Assembly (NCBI GenBank): GCA_945862475.1
Contig: CAMAYW010000126.1
Coordinates: 1-6,999, forward strand
Origin: Bacteriovorax stolpii
GTDB lineage: Bacteria; Bdellovibrionota; Bacteriovoracia; Bacteriovoracales; Bacteriovoracaceae
Reading direction: 5' to 3'
DNA length: 6,999 nucleotides
Part shown: positions 1 to 6,454 of the stretch, one piece after another
Layout: each line of letters opens with the position of its first letter
Position numbering within the stretch: position 1 is the first letter of the stretch
Translations under genes and position numbers: made by a program
Notes under the pieces: model-generated
The model's input: the letters and a program-made list of their open reading frames with translations, nothing else
What the model was told of the DNA's origin: nothing
Databases searched by the model: none

Positions 1-265
1 ATCTGTCGCGCTCAAGAAGAGTAATATTTTGATCCTTGGCTCTAATAAGTCCAGGAAATGCATTAATCTGTCCACCCAGGACACCATTCTTTAAGGCTCC
101 CTGCTGGATTTCAAAATATTTATTGATTTCATTTTTTTCGTGATTGATTTGATCCTCAATTTTGTTCAAAAAAAGGATCATTTGCCCCAGTTCCATCCGG
201 CAATTTTCTTCTTTTAACTTTCTGAGTTTCAGGACGGCATCGAGCCTAAATGCATATTTTTTCAT
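1..265 (-). CDS. fliJ: FliJ, flagellar export chaperone/ATPase stalk protein (5' part only)
   Basis: FliJ is a small coiled-coil protein that sits in the centre of the FliI ATPase ring, like the gamma subunit of F1, and helps connect the ATPase to the FlhA export gate. The visible part is 88 codons from an ATG at 265, open to the left edge with no stop. It begins MKKYAFRLDAVLKLRKLKEE, the typical FliJ opening (basic and aromatic, then F-R-L-x-x-V-L-x-x-R). The next residues are rich in K, E, N and Q with spaced I/L, consistent with a long helix. A glycine-containing break (about residues 56-72) might interrupt the first helix. The start lies 2 bases after the fliI stop and has no evident Shine-Dalgarno sequence, so translation is probably coupled to fliI. 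Identity rests on the N-terminal pattern and on position after fliI. About 40% of the protein should lie outside the window if it has the usual ~145-150 residues. Confidence 0.9.
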   Translation of the reverse strand, partial: MKKYAFRLDAVLKLRKLKEENCRMELGQMILFLNKIEDQINHEKNEINKYFEIQQGALKNGVLGGQINAFPGLIRAKDQNITLLERDR

Positions 266-267
266 AA

Positions 268-1617
268 TTATCTAAAACTTGGATCAACTGCTTTCTCTGC
301 CTTACGGGCAACTTCAAGCATGCGATCAAAGAGTTCTTCAATAGTAAAAGCTTCCTCTACTTGCTGCCTCAAAAGATTAATGAGGTCATCGTAAATAACA
401 ATCGCCTTATCAACCTTCGGGTTTGATCCTCTGGCATAGGCACCTACAGTAATGAGGTCTTCTGATTCTTTATAGGCCGCCAATAAATCTCTTAAGTGTG
501 AGGCAACTATTTTATGCTCTTTCGTTGCGACTTTAGGCATAACCCTTGAAATCGATGCAAGAACGTCTATCGCTGGATAATGGTTACGAGCTGCAAGCTG
601 ACGTGATAAAACGATGTGACCATCTGAAATACCCCGAACAGCATCTGCGATCGGTTCATCCATATCGCCCCCTTCAACGAGAACGGTATAGATCCCAGTA
701 ATAGAGCCGGCGCCTTTTTTCGTCCCCGCCCTTTCCATTAATTTTGGAAGTTTTGCAAAAACTGAAGGCGTGTAACCTTTTTGGCCAGGTGGCTCGCCTG
801 TTGAAAGAGCAATCTCACGATTGGCCATCGCAAAACGAGTGATGGAGTCCATCATTAATAATATATCTTGTCCCTGATCACGAAAATATTCTGCAATCGT
901 TGTTGCTGTGTAGGCAGCCTTTGCGCGAATGAGCGCCGATGTATCAGAAGTCGCAACCACAACCACTGACCTCTTAAGACCTTCTTCACCTAGATCTGAC
1001 TGAATAAACTCTAAGACCTCACGGCCACGCTCGCCGATAAGAGCAATCACGTTGATGTCAGCGTTGGTATTTCGGGCAATCATACCCATAAGAACTGACT
1101 TACCTACACCAGAGCCCGCCATAATCGCAAGCCTTTGACCTTTACCAGCGGTAATAAAACAATTAATTGAATTAATACCCGTATCTAAAGCTTCACGAAT
1201 GGGGGGACGGTCCAGAGGATTAAGTGGCACTCCAAAAATAGATCTTTTTTCAAAGCTACCACCGATGGGGCCTTTACCATCAAGGGGATTTCCCTGAAAA
1301 TCAATCACTCTTCCTAGCATGTTGGAAGAAATATTTATTTCAGTGACGATATCTTTTAAATGAATTTTTGTTTCAGAATTAATGCCAGAGATCTCATTAT
1401 AGGGCATGACCATACAGTTCTGACCTTGAATGGCAACGACTTCACCCATTGATCTTTCCCCATTCTCCGCAACAAATTCTACGTTTGATCCCAGGATCGC
1501 CTTCGGAACAGAGGCTTCATAAACCATACCTCGAGAACCAAGAATTTTCCCGATCTTCTCATAAGGGATTTTAGTTTCAATATGTTTAAGAATTTGTGAA
1601 AGTCCGAGATTATTCAT
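268..1617 (-). CDS. fliI: FliI, flagellum-specific export ATPase
   Basis: FliI is the F1-beta-like hexameric ATPase of the flagellar type III export apparatus, acting on the cytoplasmic side with FliH and FliJ. The chosen product is 449 residues, the usual family length. A Walker A loop, GSGVGKS, lies at 168-174, followed by the GERGREV loop at 195-201. Walker B is DILLMMD at 251-257, continuing SITRFAMANRE. The family block GEPPGQKGYTPSVFAKLPKL is at 274-293. SDGHIVLSR is at 331-339, and SISRVM at 355-360 carries Arg358 at the arginine-finger position. The N-terminal ~100 residues form the small beta-barrel domain; the C-terminus ends in helices (EEAFTIEELF). The start is ATG at 1617, overlapping the fliH stop by 8 bases with a weak AGCAGG upstream. 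The frame stays open to a GTG at 1662, but that would add 15 non-family residues with AGAAGG directly abutting the codon, so it was rejected. No defect is seen. Confidence 0.98.
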   Translation of the reverse strand: MNNLGLSQILKHIETKIPYEKIGKILGSRGMVYEASVPKAILGSNVEFVAENGERSMGEVVAIQGQNCMVMPYNEISGINSETKIHLKDIVTEINISSNMLGRVIDFQGNPLDGKGPIGGSFEKRSIFGVPLNPLDRPPIREALDTGINSINCFITAGKGQRLAIMAGSGVGKSVLMGMIARNTNADINVIALIGERGREVLEFIQSDLGEEGLKRSVVVVATSDTSALIRAKAAYTATTIAEYFRDQGQDILLMMDSITRFAMANREIALSTGEPPGQKGYTPSVFAKLPKLMERAGTKKGAGSITGIYTVLVEGGDMDEPIADAVRGISDGHIVLSRQLAARNHYPAIDVLASISRVMPKVATKEHKIVASHLRDLLAAYKESEDLITVGAYARGSNPKVDKAIVIYDDLINLLRQQVEEAFTIEELFDRMLEVARKAEKAVDPSFR

Positions 1618-2413
1618 TTGGAATAACCTGCTCAAAGATCTTGTCGATGTTTTGGAAAACACCTTCTAGTGATCCATCGATCAAGCCATTTTCACTCTCA
1701 AGAATAATTCCAGGATGATTAATTTCAGGCACAATTTCGATTCTTATATTGGATAACTGGCCAAGACGAGATTCTACGAGTTGAATCACTTCTGGCATTT
1801 GTGAAAAATTCGCTTTCCCTACTTTCACGATGAGATTTTTTCTGGCGTTTAGCTCGAGGATTAATTTTTCAAGAAGTCCCTCGAGATAAGTTTTTTCATT
1901 TATTTCTTTTAGGACAATCCATTTCGTGAATCTTTTAATGAATTCGTAAACTTCTTGTTTGTTATTTTCCAAGATTCTATCAGACTGTGAATGAACTTGA
2001 GTAATGACCTGCTCTAGATCCTCGATTTTTTTTGCTAGAGTTGATTGGAAATCGGTTTCCGCCGAATTTCTACCCTCATTTTTTCCTTGCTCCAAACCCT
2101 CTTTATAAGCGTCATCAAAGGCAGCATCTAAGCGACGCTTAACCTCATCTTGAATGCGCTTTTCAAGATCATTTTGTTCCTGACGAGAAAGACCTCTGTA
2201 ATCACGAACAATATCATCGATTTTGAAATTATTTTTCTGAGCAAATTTTCTTTCCGAACGAATCTCTTCATCGGACACATTGACATCGGTGAGTGACTGA
2301 CCATCAAGAGTCTTAAATTCAAATGACTTAAGTTGGTTTTGTTGTACGACATGAGAACTTTGAAGATCTGAAAACTGAAAAGGTTTAATTTCTGTATTAC
2401 GAAACTTTTCCAT
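1610..2413 (-). CDS. fliH: FliH, negative regulator/stator of the FliI export ATPase
   Basis: FliH binds FliI as a dimer, restrains its ATPase activity and tethers it to the C-ring and export gate, playing the part of the peripheral stalk of an F-type ATPase. The product is 267 residues, somewhat longer than the commonly seen ~220-240. Residues 1-70 are charged and low in recognisable structure. Residues 75-150 look like coiled coil and contain the FliH hallmark small-residue repeat A102-x3-G106-x3-G110-x3-G114. The C-terminal domain (about 150-265) holds FTKWIVLKE and the closing block around 229-255 (INHPGIILES, GLIDGSLEG), which matches the usual G-G-x-I-x-E...G-x-I-D-x-S pattern. The ATG at 2413 is preceded by AGGGGA, 8 bases away, in the 15-base gap after fliG. 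The N-terminus lacks the paired Trp residues that bind FliN in Salmonella FliH; Phe4, Phe12 and Phe14 are there instead. Confidence 0.94.
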   Translation of the reverse strand: MEKFRNTEIKPFQFSDLQSSHVVQQNQLKSFEFKTLDGQSLTDVNVSDEEIRSERKFAQKNNFKIDDIVRDYRGLSRQEQNDLEKRIQDEVKRRLDAAFDDAYKEGLEQGKNEGRNSAETDFQSTLAKKIEDLEQVITQVHSQSDRILENNKQEVYEFIKRFTKWIVLKEINEKTYLEGLLEKLILELNARKNLIVKVGKANFSQMPEVIQLVESRLGQLSNIRIEIVPEINHPGIILESENGLIDGSLEGVFQNIDKIFEQVIPNE

Positions 2414-2428
2414 TGAGTCAGTCCCCTA

Positions 2429-3466
2429 TTAAACAAATGCGTCGCCATCTCCACCACGTGAGATGAGTGCCTTGCCTTTAGATTCAAGATCTTTAAGCTG
2501 CATAACAATATCTTGCTGGGCCTTTTCCACGTCGGAAATTTTTGTCGGTCCCATAGCATCAAGATCTTCCTTAAGAAGTGTCGCTGCTCGATTAGACATA
2601 TTCTTAAAGAGCTTCGTTCGAACATCTTCCGGAGCTGTTTTAAGGGCGATAACAAGTTTTGTGTTATCCACAATTTTAAGAAGCTCTTGAACACCACGAT
2701 CATCAACGAAAATAATATCTTCAAAGACAAACATAAGTTTTCTAATTTCTTCTGCAAGTTCCGGATCTTTTTCTTCCACTCTTGCCATGATATTTTTCTC
2801 AGAGTTTTTATCCATGAGATTGAGCATATCTGCGATAGGCTCAACTCCTCCGAGTTGTTGCGTATCAATTGATCCAAGAGTAGATAATTCCGTTTTAAGA
2901 ACATCATCAAGTTGAGCAATAAGTTCAGGTGACACGAAATCAAGATTGGCGACCCTGAGAACAACTTCGGCCTGTAGACCTTCAGGAAGCTTTCGAAGCA
3001 CGTCCACTTTTTTCTCGACCGGAAGGTGAGCACAAATAAGAGCTATCGTTTGAGGATGCTCATTGATAAGAAAGTTTGCTAACGTACGCGTATCAACAAG
3101 TTCTAAAGACTCTAGTGTATTTGAGCTACCTACGTCCACAATTTGACCTAGAAGCTGCTTCGCACGGTCTTCACCAAGTGTTCCTAAAATAAAATCGCGT
3201 CCTTTATTTTCAGAGAAGAGAAGATCATTATCTTCATTCAAGGAAGAATAGAATTCTTCAAGGACTTTTTTAACCATCCAGATGGGAGATTTTGAAAGAC
3301 TCGACATGGTGTTAATCATGCGTTTCACATCATTGTCTTTCATATGCTTAAAAACAAGCTTTGTTGTTGTTGGTCCAAGGGCCGAAAGAAGGATAGCGGC
3401 CTTCTCCTGACCAGACAGTAGGGCATACTGAACATCAGGTTCTAAAGCTTTTTTTTCTTCAGCCAC
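2429..3466 (-). CDS. fliG: FliG, flagellar motor switch / rotor torque protein
   Basis: FliG forms the upper layer of the C-ring: its N-domain binds the FliF tail, its middle domain binds FliM, and its C-domain meets the stator. The product is 345 residues. The N-domain opens with LSGQEKAAILLSALG at 17-31. The FliG_M signature EHPQT is at 136-140 and the M-F-x-F hinge is MFVF at 245-248. By alignment from memory to E. coli FliG, the five torque charges K264, R281, D288, D289 and R297 correspond, at a constant offset of 12, to K276, R293, E300, D301 and K309; all keep their charge. The start is GTG at 3466 with AGGAGT 5 bases upstream, and the conserved N-domain begins only a few residues later, so no downstream start fits better. 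The 13-base gap after fliF suggests tight co-translation. A long ORF over 2128-3033 in another frame is a shadow of this gene and fliH. Confidence 0.98.
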   Translation of the reverse strand: MAEEKKALEPDVQYALLSGQEKAAILLSALGPTTTKLVFKHMKDNDVKRMINTMSSLSKSPIWMVKKVLEEFYSSLNEDNDLLFSENKGRDFILGTLGEDRAKQLLGQIVDVGSSNTLESLELVDTRTLANFLINEHPQTIALICAHLPVEKKVDVLRKLPEGLQAEVVLRVANLDFVSPELIAQLDDVLKTELSTLGSIDTQQLGGVEPIADMLNLMDKNSEKNIMARVEEKDPELAEEIRKLMFVFEDIIFVDDRGVQELLKIVDNTKLVIALKTAPEDVRTKLFKNMSNRAATLLKEDLDAMGPTKISDVEKAQQDIVMQLKDLESKGKALISRGGDGDAFV

Positions 3467-3471
3467 TTTTG

Positions 3472-3477
3472 ACTCCT
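3472..3477 (-). promoter_or_regulatory. Ribosome binding site deciding the GTG start of fliG
   Basis: AGGAGT on the minus strand lies 5 bases before the GTG at 3466, inside the 13-base gap between fliF and fliG. Together with the start of the conserved FliG N-domain shortly downstream, it fixes the non-ATG start. Confidence 0.8.
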
Positions 3478-3479
3478 AC

Positions 3480-5168
3480 TTAAGCAATCTCTTTATGAGC
3501 ATCAGATGCGTGAATCATTTCATGAACAACCTGGGCAGCTTTGCCTGGATTAGATTCAATTAAGGAAATAATTCTCTCTCTTAACATGTTACCTTCAATT
3601 TTTTCAGGATTAAGTTTGTCCTCTAAAGAAGGAAGTACATCCTCAAGTCCTGGTAGGCGTTGGTTCGCCTGAATTTTTTCTAGTTCCTCAATCGTTTTAG
3701 GTAAGAAGTCCTCAATGGATTCAACCGAATTCTCCGTAAGCCACTGGATAAATGGACGGACGACGAGGAAGAAGAATAAGGAAATTATAGCACCAATCAT
3801 CAAGTATTTTGTGATGTTTTTCATGAGTTCACGATTTTCACGTGCTCTCATGATGGCTTCCATTTCTGAAAGATCTTCCTTTGCAAATTCCATGTTCTTA
3901 ATAACGAGTTTATCGCCGCGAGTTTGGTTAATCCCTAAGGCAGAACCCACAATTTGAGTAAAATTATTCAGTTCTTCCTGAGTCCAGGCCTGATATTTTG
4001 AAACAGGGATTCCTTCCTCGTTAAGAGTAGGGGCACCATCTTTCCCAAGAACTGGGACCTTTTTACCATCCACCATCACAGCAACTGAGATATTAGATAT
4101 TTCAGCCGTTGGTTTTTTTGATTTCGTTACAACCGTTGGAACGGCCATATTACGAGTCACGAGGGATTTATCCACATCGTTTCGAGTTTCAGGAACACCA
4201 GGCTGAGGAGTTTCTCCTGGAAGATTTGACCTCGCTCCTGGAATTCCTTGCGGAGAAGGACGAACTCCAACCATTTTTTGTTCATTACGAACTTCTGATA
4301 CAACGGCAGCGTTTTCTGAATCATAAGATGTTTGAGTTTCTATTTTTTCAGTGAAGTCCATCTTGATCGCAACTTTTGCGATAACCTTACCTTCACCAAT
4401 CACTCTAGAAAGAATTTCTTCAACTTTCTTTTCATATTGAGAATTTAGTTTCGTTTCAAGTGCGATGCGATTAGCAGTTTCTGTGGACATTGAATCGCCA
4501 TCGTTCTCAGAGAGTTTTTTACCTCGAGAATCGATCACCACGACATTATGGGATCTCATGCCATCGACAGAAGAACTAACAAGAGATTGTATTCCCTTGA
4601 TCTCATCGCCAGTCATAGTCACGCCGCGCTCAACATCGAGAACGACCGAGGCACTTGGTGGTTTTCTTTCTGAAACGAATGGAGAAGACTCTGGAATTGA
4701 AAGGTGAATTCGAGCACGAGTCACACCCTTAATGTGCATGATCGTTTTAACAAGTTCACCTTCAAGAGCTCTTTGCTTATTAATTTTTTGAACAAATGAA
4801 GTTGTTCCGAAAGCTTGTTTATCAAAAACTTCGTAACCAACTGTACCTGTGAAATTCACACCTTTTTTAGCAATTTCCAATCGCCAAATCTCAACTTGAT
4901 CTTCAGGAACCAAGATCGTTTTTCCATCATCTTTAACTTGATAGTTGATTTTTCCCTCTTCAAGCATTCTTGCAATAACTGCAGAATCATCTTTGGTGAG
5001 GTCAGTATAGAGAACTTTATAATCTGTTTTTCCAGACCAAATGACGATTCCTGCCATCGTGGCCACGAGAAGACCAGCAACGACAACGAGTCCAATTCTT
5101 CTGGTCATATCCAGAGACTTGAAGAAATCTACAAAGTTCTGAAGTGTTTGCGTAAAAAAACTATTCAA
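3480..5168 (-). CDS. fliF: FliF, flagellar MS-ring protein
   Basis: FliF assembles into the MS-ring in the inner membrane, the base for rod, switch and export gate. The product is 562 residues, normal for the family. A first membrane segment lies at about 26-44 (IGLVVVAGLLVATMAGIVIW). It is followed by periplasmic ring-building motifs: the YscJ-like domain (about 47-216, with YKVLYTDL, GTTSFVQKINKQRALEGEL and the RARIHLSIPE...PPSASVVLDVERG block), then the FliF_C region (about 228-430) with a Pro/Gly-rich stretch at 304-326 in the beta-collar area. A second membrane segment is at about 454-472. The cytoplasmic tail ends with RERIISLIESNPGKAAQVVH (530-549), the FliG-binding helix pair. The start is TTG at 5168, supported by a perfect AGGAGG 5 bases upstream; it places TM1 about 25 residues in, as expected. 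The collar carries N-M-A at 340-342 where many FliF proteins have N-Y-E. Confidence 0.98.
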   Translation of the reverse strand: MNSFFTQTLQNFVDFFKSLDMTRRIGLVVVAGLLVATMAGIVIWSGKTDYKVLYTDLTKDDSAVIARMLEEGKINYQVKDDGKTILVPEDQVEIWRLEIAKKGVNFTGTVGYEVFDKQAFGTTSFVQKINKQRALEGELVKTIMHIKGVTRARIHLSIPESSPFVSERKPPSASVVLDVERGVTMTGDEIKGIQSLVSSSVDGMRSHNVVVIDSRGKKLSENDGDSMSTETANRIALETKLNSQYEKKVEEILSRVIGEGKVIAKVAIKMDFTEKIETQTSYDSENAAVVSEVRNEQKMVGVRPSPQGIPGARSNLPGETPQPGVPETRNDVDKSLVTRNMAVPTVVTKSKKPTAEISNISVAVMVDGKKVPVLGKDGAPTLNEEGIPVSKYQAWTQEELNNFTQIVGSALGINQTRGDKLVIKNMEFAKEDLSEMEAIMRARENRELMKNITKYLMIGAIISLFFFLVVRPFIQWLTENSVESIEDFLPKTIEELEKIQANQRLPGLEDVLPSLEDKLNPEKIEGNMLRERIISLIESNPGKAAQVVHEMIHASDAHKEIA

Positions 5169-5173
5169 GGAAT

Positions 5174-5179
5174 CCTCCT
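5174..5179 (-). promoter_or_regulatory. Perfect ribosome binding site deciding the TTG start of fliF
   Basis: AGGAGG on the minus strand lies 5 bases before the TTG at 5168. It is the strongest Shine-Dalgarno match in the window and sits in front of the weakest start codon. No ATG in the fliF frame between the TTG and TM1 has a better site, so the TTG start is preferred. Confidence 0.85.
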
Positions 5180-5189
5180 GATTCTGATT

Positions 5190-5210
5190 TGATCATCATC
5201 CTAATGATCA
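5190..5210 (-). repeat. Inverted repeat in the fliE-fliF gap
   Basis: Two perfect 7-base arms (TGATCAT and ATGATCA) flank a 7-base spacer. The first arm includes the fliE stop codon. The RNA could form a small hairpin about 10 bases upstream of the fliF ribosome binding site. No U-tract follows, so it is not a normal intrinsic terminator. Each arm also contains the self-palindrome TGATCA, so some of the symmetry is trivial. Confidence 0.5.
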
Positions 5211-5567
5211 GATCTGCATCTTCATAATTTCACGATAAGCATCTAATACTTTTGTACGTATCTGATTCATCATCTTGAAAGATATTTCTGCCTTCTCTAC
5301 TGCAAGAAGTGTTTCATGCAAGTTCTGGCTCTCACCGCTTGCTAATTTTTCCATTGAAACATTGGCCTCTTGCTGTAAAGAGTTCACTTTACTAATTGAT
5401 TCTTGTAAAAATTCTCCAAAAGACTGTCCTGTTTCAGACGTTCCTTCGAGGCCCGGGCTTTTAATATCAAAGCCAGAGGACATATCATTATCAACTTTAC
5501 GGCTCCACCCCTTGGCATCAGCGTTACCAAGAGTTTGCTGGAAACTACCTATGTCTTTAATGGCCAT
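5208..5567 (-). CDS. fliE: FliE, MS-ring/rod junction protein
   Basis: FliE is a small export substrate that joins the FliF MS-ring to the proximal rod and is among the first proteins exported. The product is 119 residues, slightly longer than the common ~100-110. The first ~48 residues are polar and poorly conserved. The conserved part starts at SFGEFLQESISKVNSLQQEA (49-68), continues NLHETLLAVEKAEISFKMM (82-100), and closes with the hallmark tail YREIMKMQI (111-119). The ATG at 5567 overlaps the flgC stop as TAATG, and AGAGGT lies 5 bases upstream inside the flgC end, so the two genes are probably translationally coupled. A 39-base gap, the longest in the operon, follows before fliF. Confidence 0.96.
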   Translation of the reverse strand: MAIKDIGSFQQTLGNADAKGWSRKVDNDMSSGFDIKSPGLEGTSETGQSFGEFLQESISKVNSLQQEANVSMEKLASGESQNLHETLLAVEKAEISFKMMNQIRTKVLDAYREIMKMQI

Positions 5568-6007
5568 TAGTTACCTCTTCCGATTTCAAGTGTTTTCATC
5601 GCCATTTGTTTGGTCGTATTGATCGCAGTCACATTTGATTCGTAAGCTCTTTGAGCTTCAATCATATTCGCCATTTCCACCATAGGATTAATATCTGGCA
5701 TCGCTACATATCCTTCAGCATTAGCATCTGGATGAGTCGGGTCGTGCTTATAAACAACCTTATCAGAATGAACAACTTCAGTTGCATGTACGGTCTGAGC
5801 GTTTTCTTCTAATTCCCCCTCTAAAATTTCCGAGAAAGCTTCTCTAGCTGGTTCTGAACCAAAGACAACTTCTTTACGGCGATAAGGTCCACCTTCGGCA
5901 GTCCTAGTAGTTTGAGCATTCGCGATATTGGAAGAATGGGCTTCCATTCTTTTTCTCTGCGCTGCTAACCCACTGGAAGAAATTCTAAGAGACGAAAGTA
6001 AATCCAT
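5567..6007 (-). CDS. flgC: FlgC, proximal rod protein
   Basis: FlgC is one of the proximal rod proteins, exported through the flagellar apparatus and polymerised in the periplasm above FliE. The product is 146 residues, close to the usual ~135-150. The N-terminal rod motif includes ISSSGLAAQRKRMEAHSSNI (9-28), then ANAQTTRT, followed by GGPYRRKEVVF (39-49). The middle has GYVAMPDINPMVEMANMIEA (99-118), then QRAYESNVTAINTTKQMAMK, the typical FlgC C-terminal helix with the N-P...M...A...Y-x-x-N pattern. No cleavable signal is present, as expected for a type III substrate. The ATG at 6007 has AAGGGGT 6 bases upstream, overlapping the end of flgB. Confidence 0.97.
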   Translation of the reverse strand: MDLLSSLRISSSGLAAQRKRMEAHSSNIANAQTTRTAEGGPYRRKEVVFGSEPAREAFSEILEGELEENAQTVHATEVVHSDKVVYKHDPTHPDANAEGYVAMPDINPMVEMANMIEAQRAYESNVTAINTTKQMAMKTLEIGRGN

Positions 6008-6018
6008 TTAATGACCCC

Positions 6019-6426
6019 TTACTTCTCAGAGTTGATGGCGTATTTCATTAACCCCATCTTCTTGTTAATTAATTGAACAAGTGTATCGTACATTAGCTTG
6101 TTCTCTGCCATCTTTGCCATTTCAGCTTCGACGTCCACCGTGTTTCCATTTTCAGAAACAACTCCATTTGGGTCGTCATAGATTTCTGGCTCTAAATTAT
6201 TGAAGCCACCATTTCCTACATTGTGGTGTCGCTCATCCGTGACACCCATCTGCATCTGACCATCAACATCCAAAGCACGTGCCAACGCTTCTTCGAAATC
6301 CATCTTCTTGGCCTTAAAGCCAGGAGTGTTGGCATTGGCGACGTTGGTAGAAATGAGTTCTTGTCTCATTTCACGGAAATTCAACGCCGTTGTTAATGCT
6401 TTTAATGTTTTGTCACTCACTTCCAT
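6019..6426 (-). CDS. flgB: FlgB, proximal rod protein
   Basis: FlgB is a proximal rod subunit exported without a cleaved signal. The product is 135 residues, the usual length. The N-terminal helix with the rod signature is visible (LISTNVANANTPGFKAKKMD at 24-43). The central region 58-95 is polar and variable. The C-terminal helix is NTVDVEAEMAKMAENKLMYD (95-114), continuing TLVQLINKKMGLMKYAIN. The start ATG at 6426 has GAGG 8 bases upstream. It lies 28 bases after the upstream regulator's stop. It is the first structural gene of the cluster; a separate promoter is not evident, so it may be read through from the regulator or expressed from a promoter inside it. An 11-base gap follows before flgC. 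Confidence 0.97.
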   Translation of the reverse strand: MEVSDKTLKALTTALNFREMRQELISTNVANANTPGFKAKKMDFEEALARALDVDGQMQMGVTDERHHNVGNGGFNNLEPEIYDDPNGVVSENGNTVDVEAEMAKMAENKLMYDTLVQLINKKMGLMKYAINSEK

Positions 6427-6454
6427 TGTGATGGCCTCAATAGTTAGTTCTTTA

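Noticed and set aside
150..180. A 7-base inverted repeat with a T-run inside fliJ
   Set aside because: It lies within coding sequence, the T-run is in the loop rather than after the stem, and the spacer is 17 bases. Chance is the simplest explanation.
268..1662. A longer FliI starting at the GTG at 1662
   Set aside because: The added 15 residues do not look like FliI, the AGAAGG directly abuts the GTG with no spacer, and the extension runs 53 bases into fliH. The ATG at 1617 gives the normal family length.
2128..3033. A 301-codon open frame on the minus strand across fliH and fliG
   Set aside because: It overlaps two certain genes in another frame, and its product is a Leu/Ser/Lys/Phe-rich string with no domain pattern. 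It is a by-product of codon use in fliG and fliH.
4815..5192. A 125-codon plus-strand frame opposite the fliF start, and similar plus-strand frames at 2463-2872, 3715-3957, 4109-4354, 4465-4707 and 5275-5622
   Set aside because: All lie antisense to well-identified flagellar genes and show no recognisable domains.
6270..6284. A sigma-54-like -24/-12 sequence on the minus strand inside flgB (TGGCAC, 5 bases, TTGG)
   Set aside because: The -12 element has GG where GC is nearly invariant, and it sits in the middle of flgB without a gene starting close downstream that needs it.
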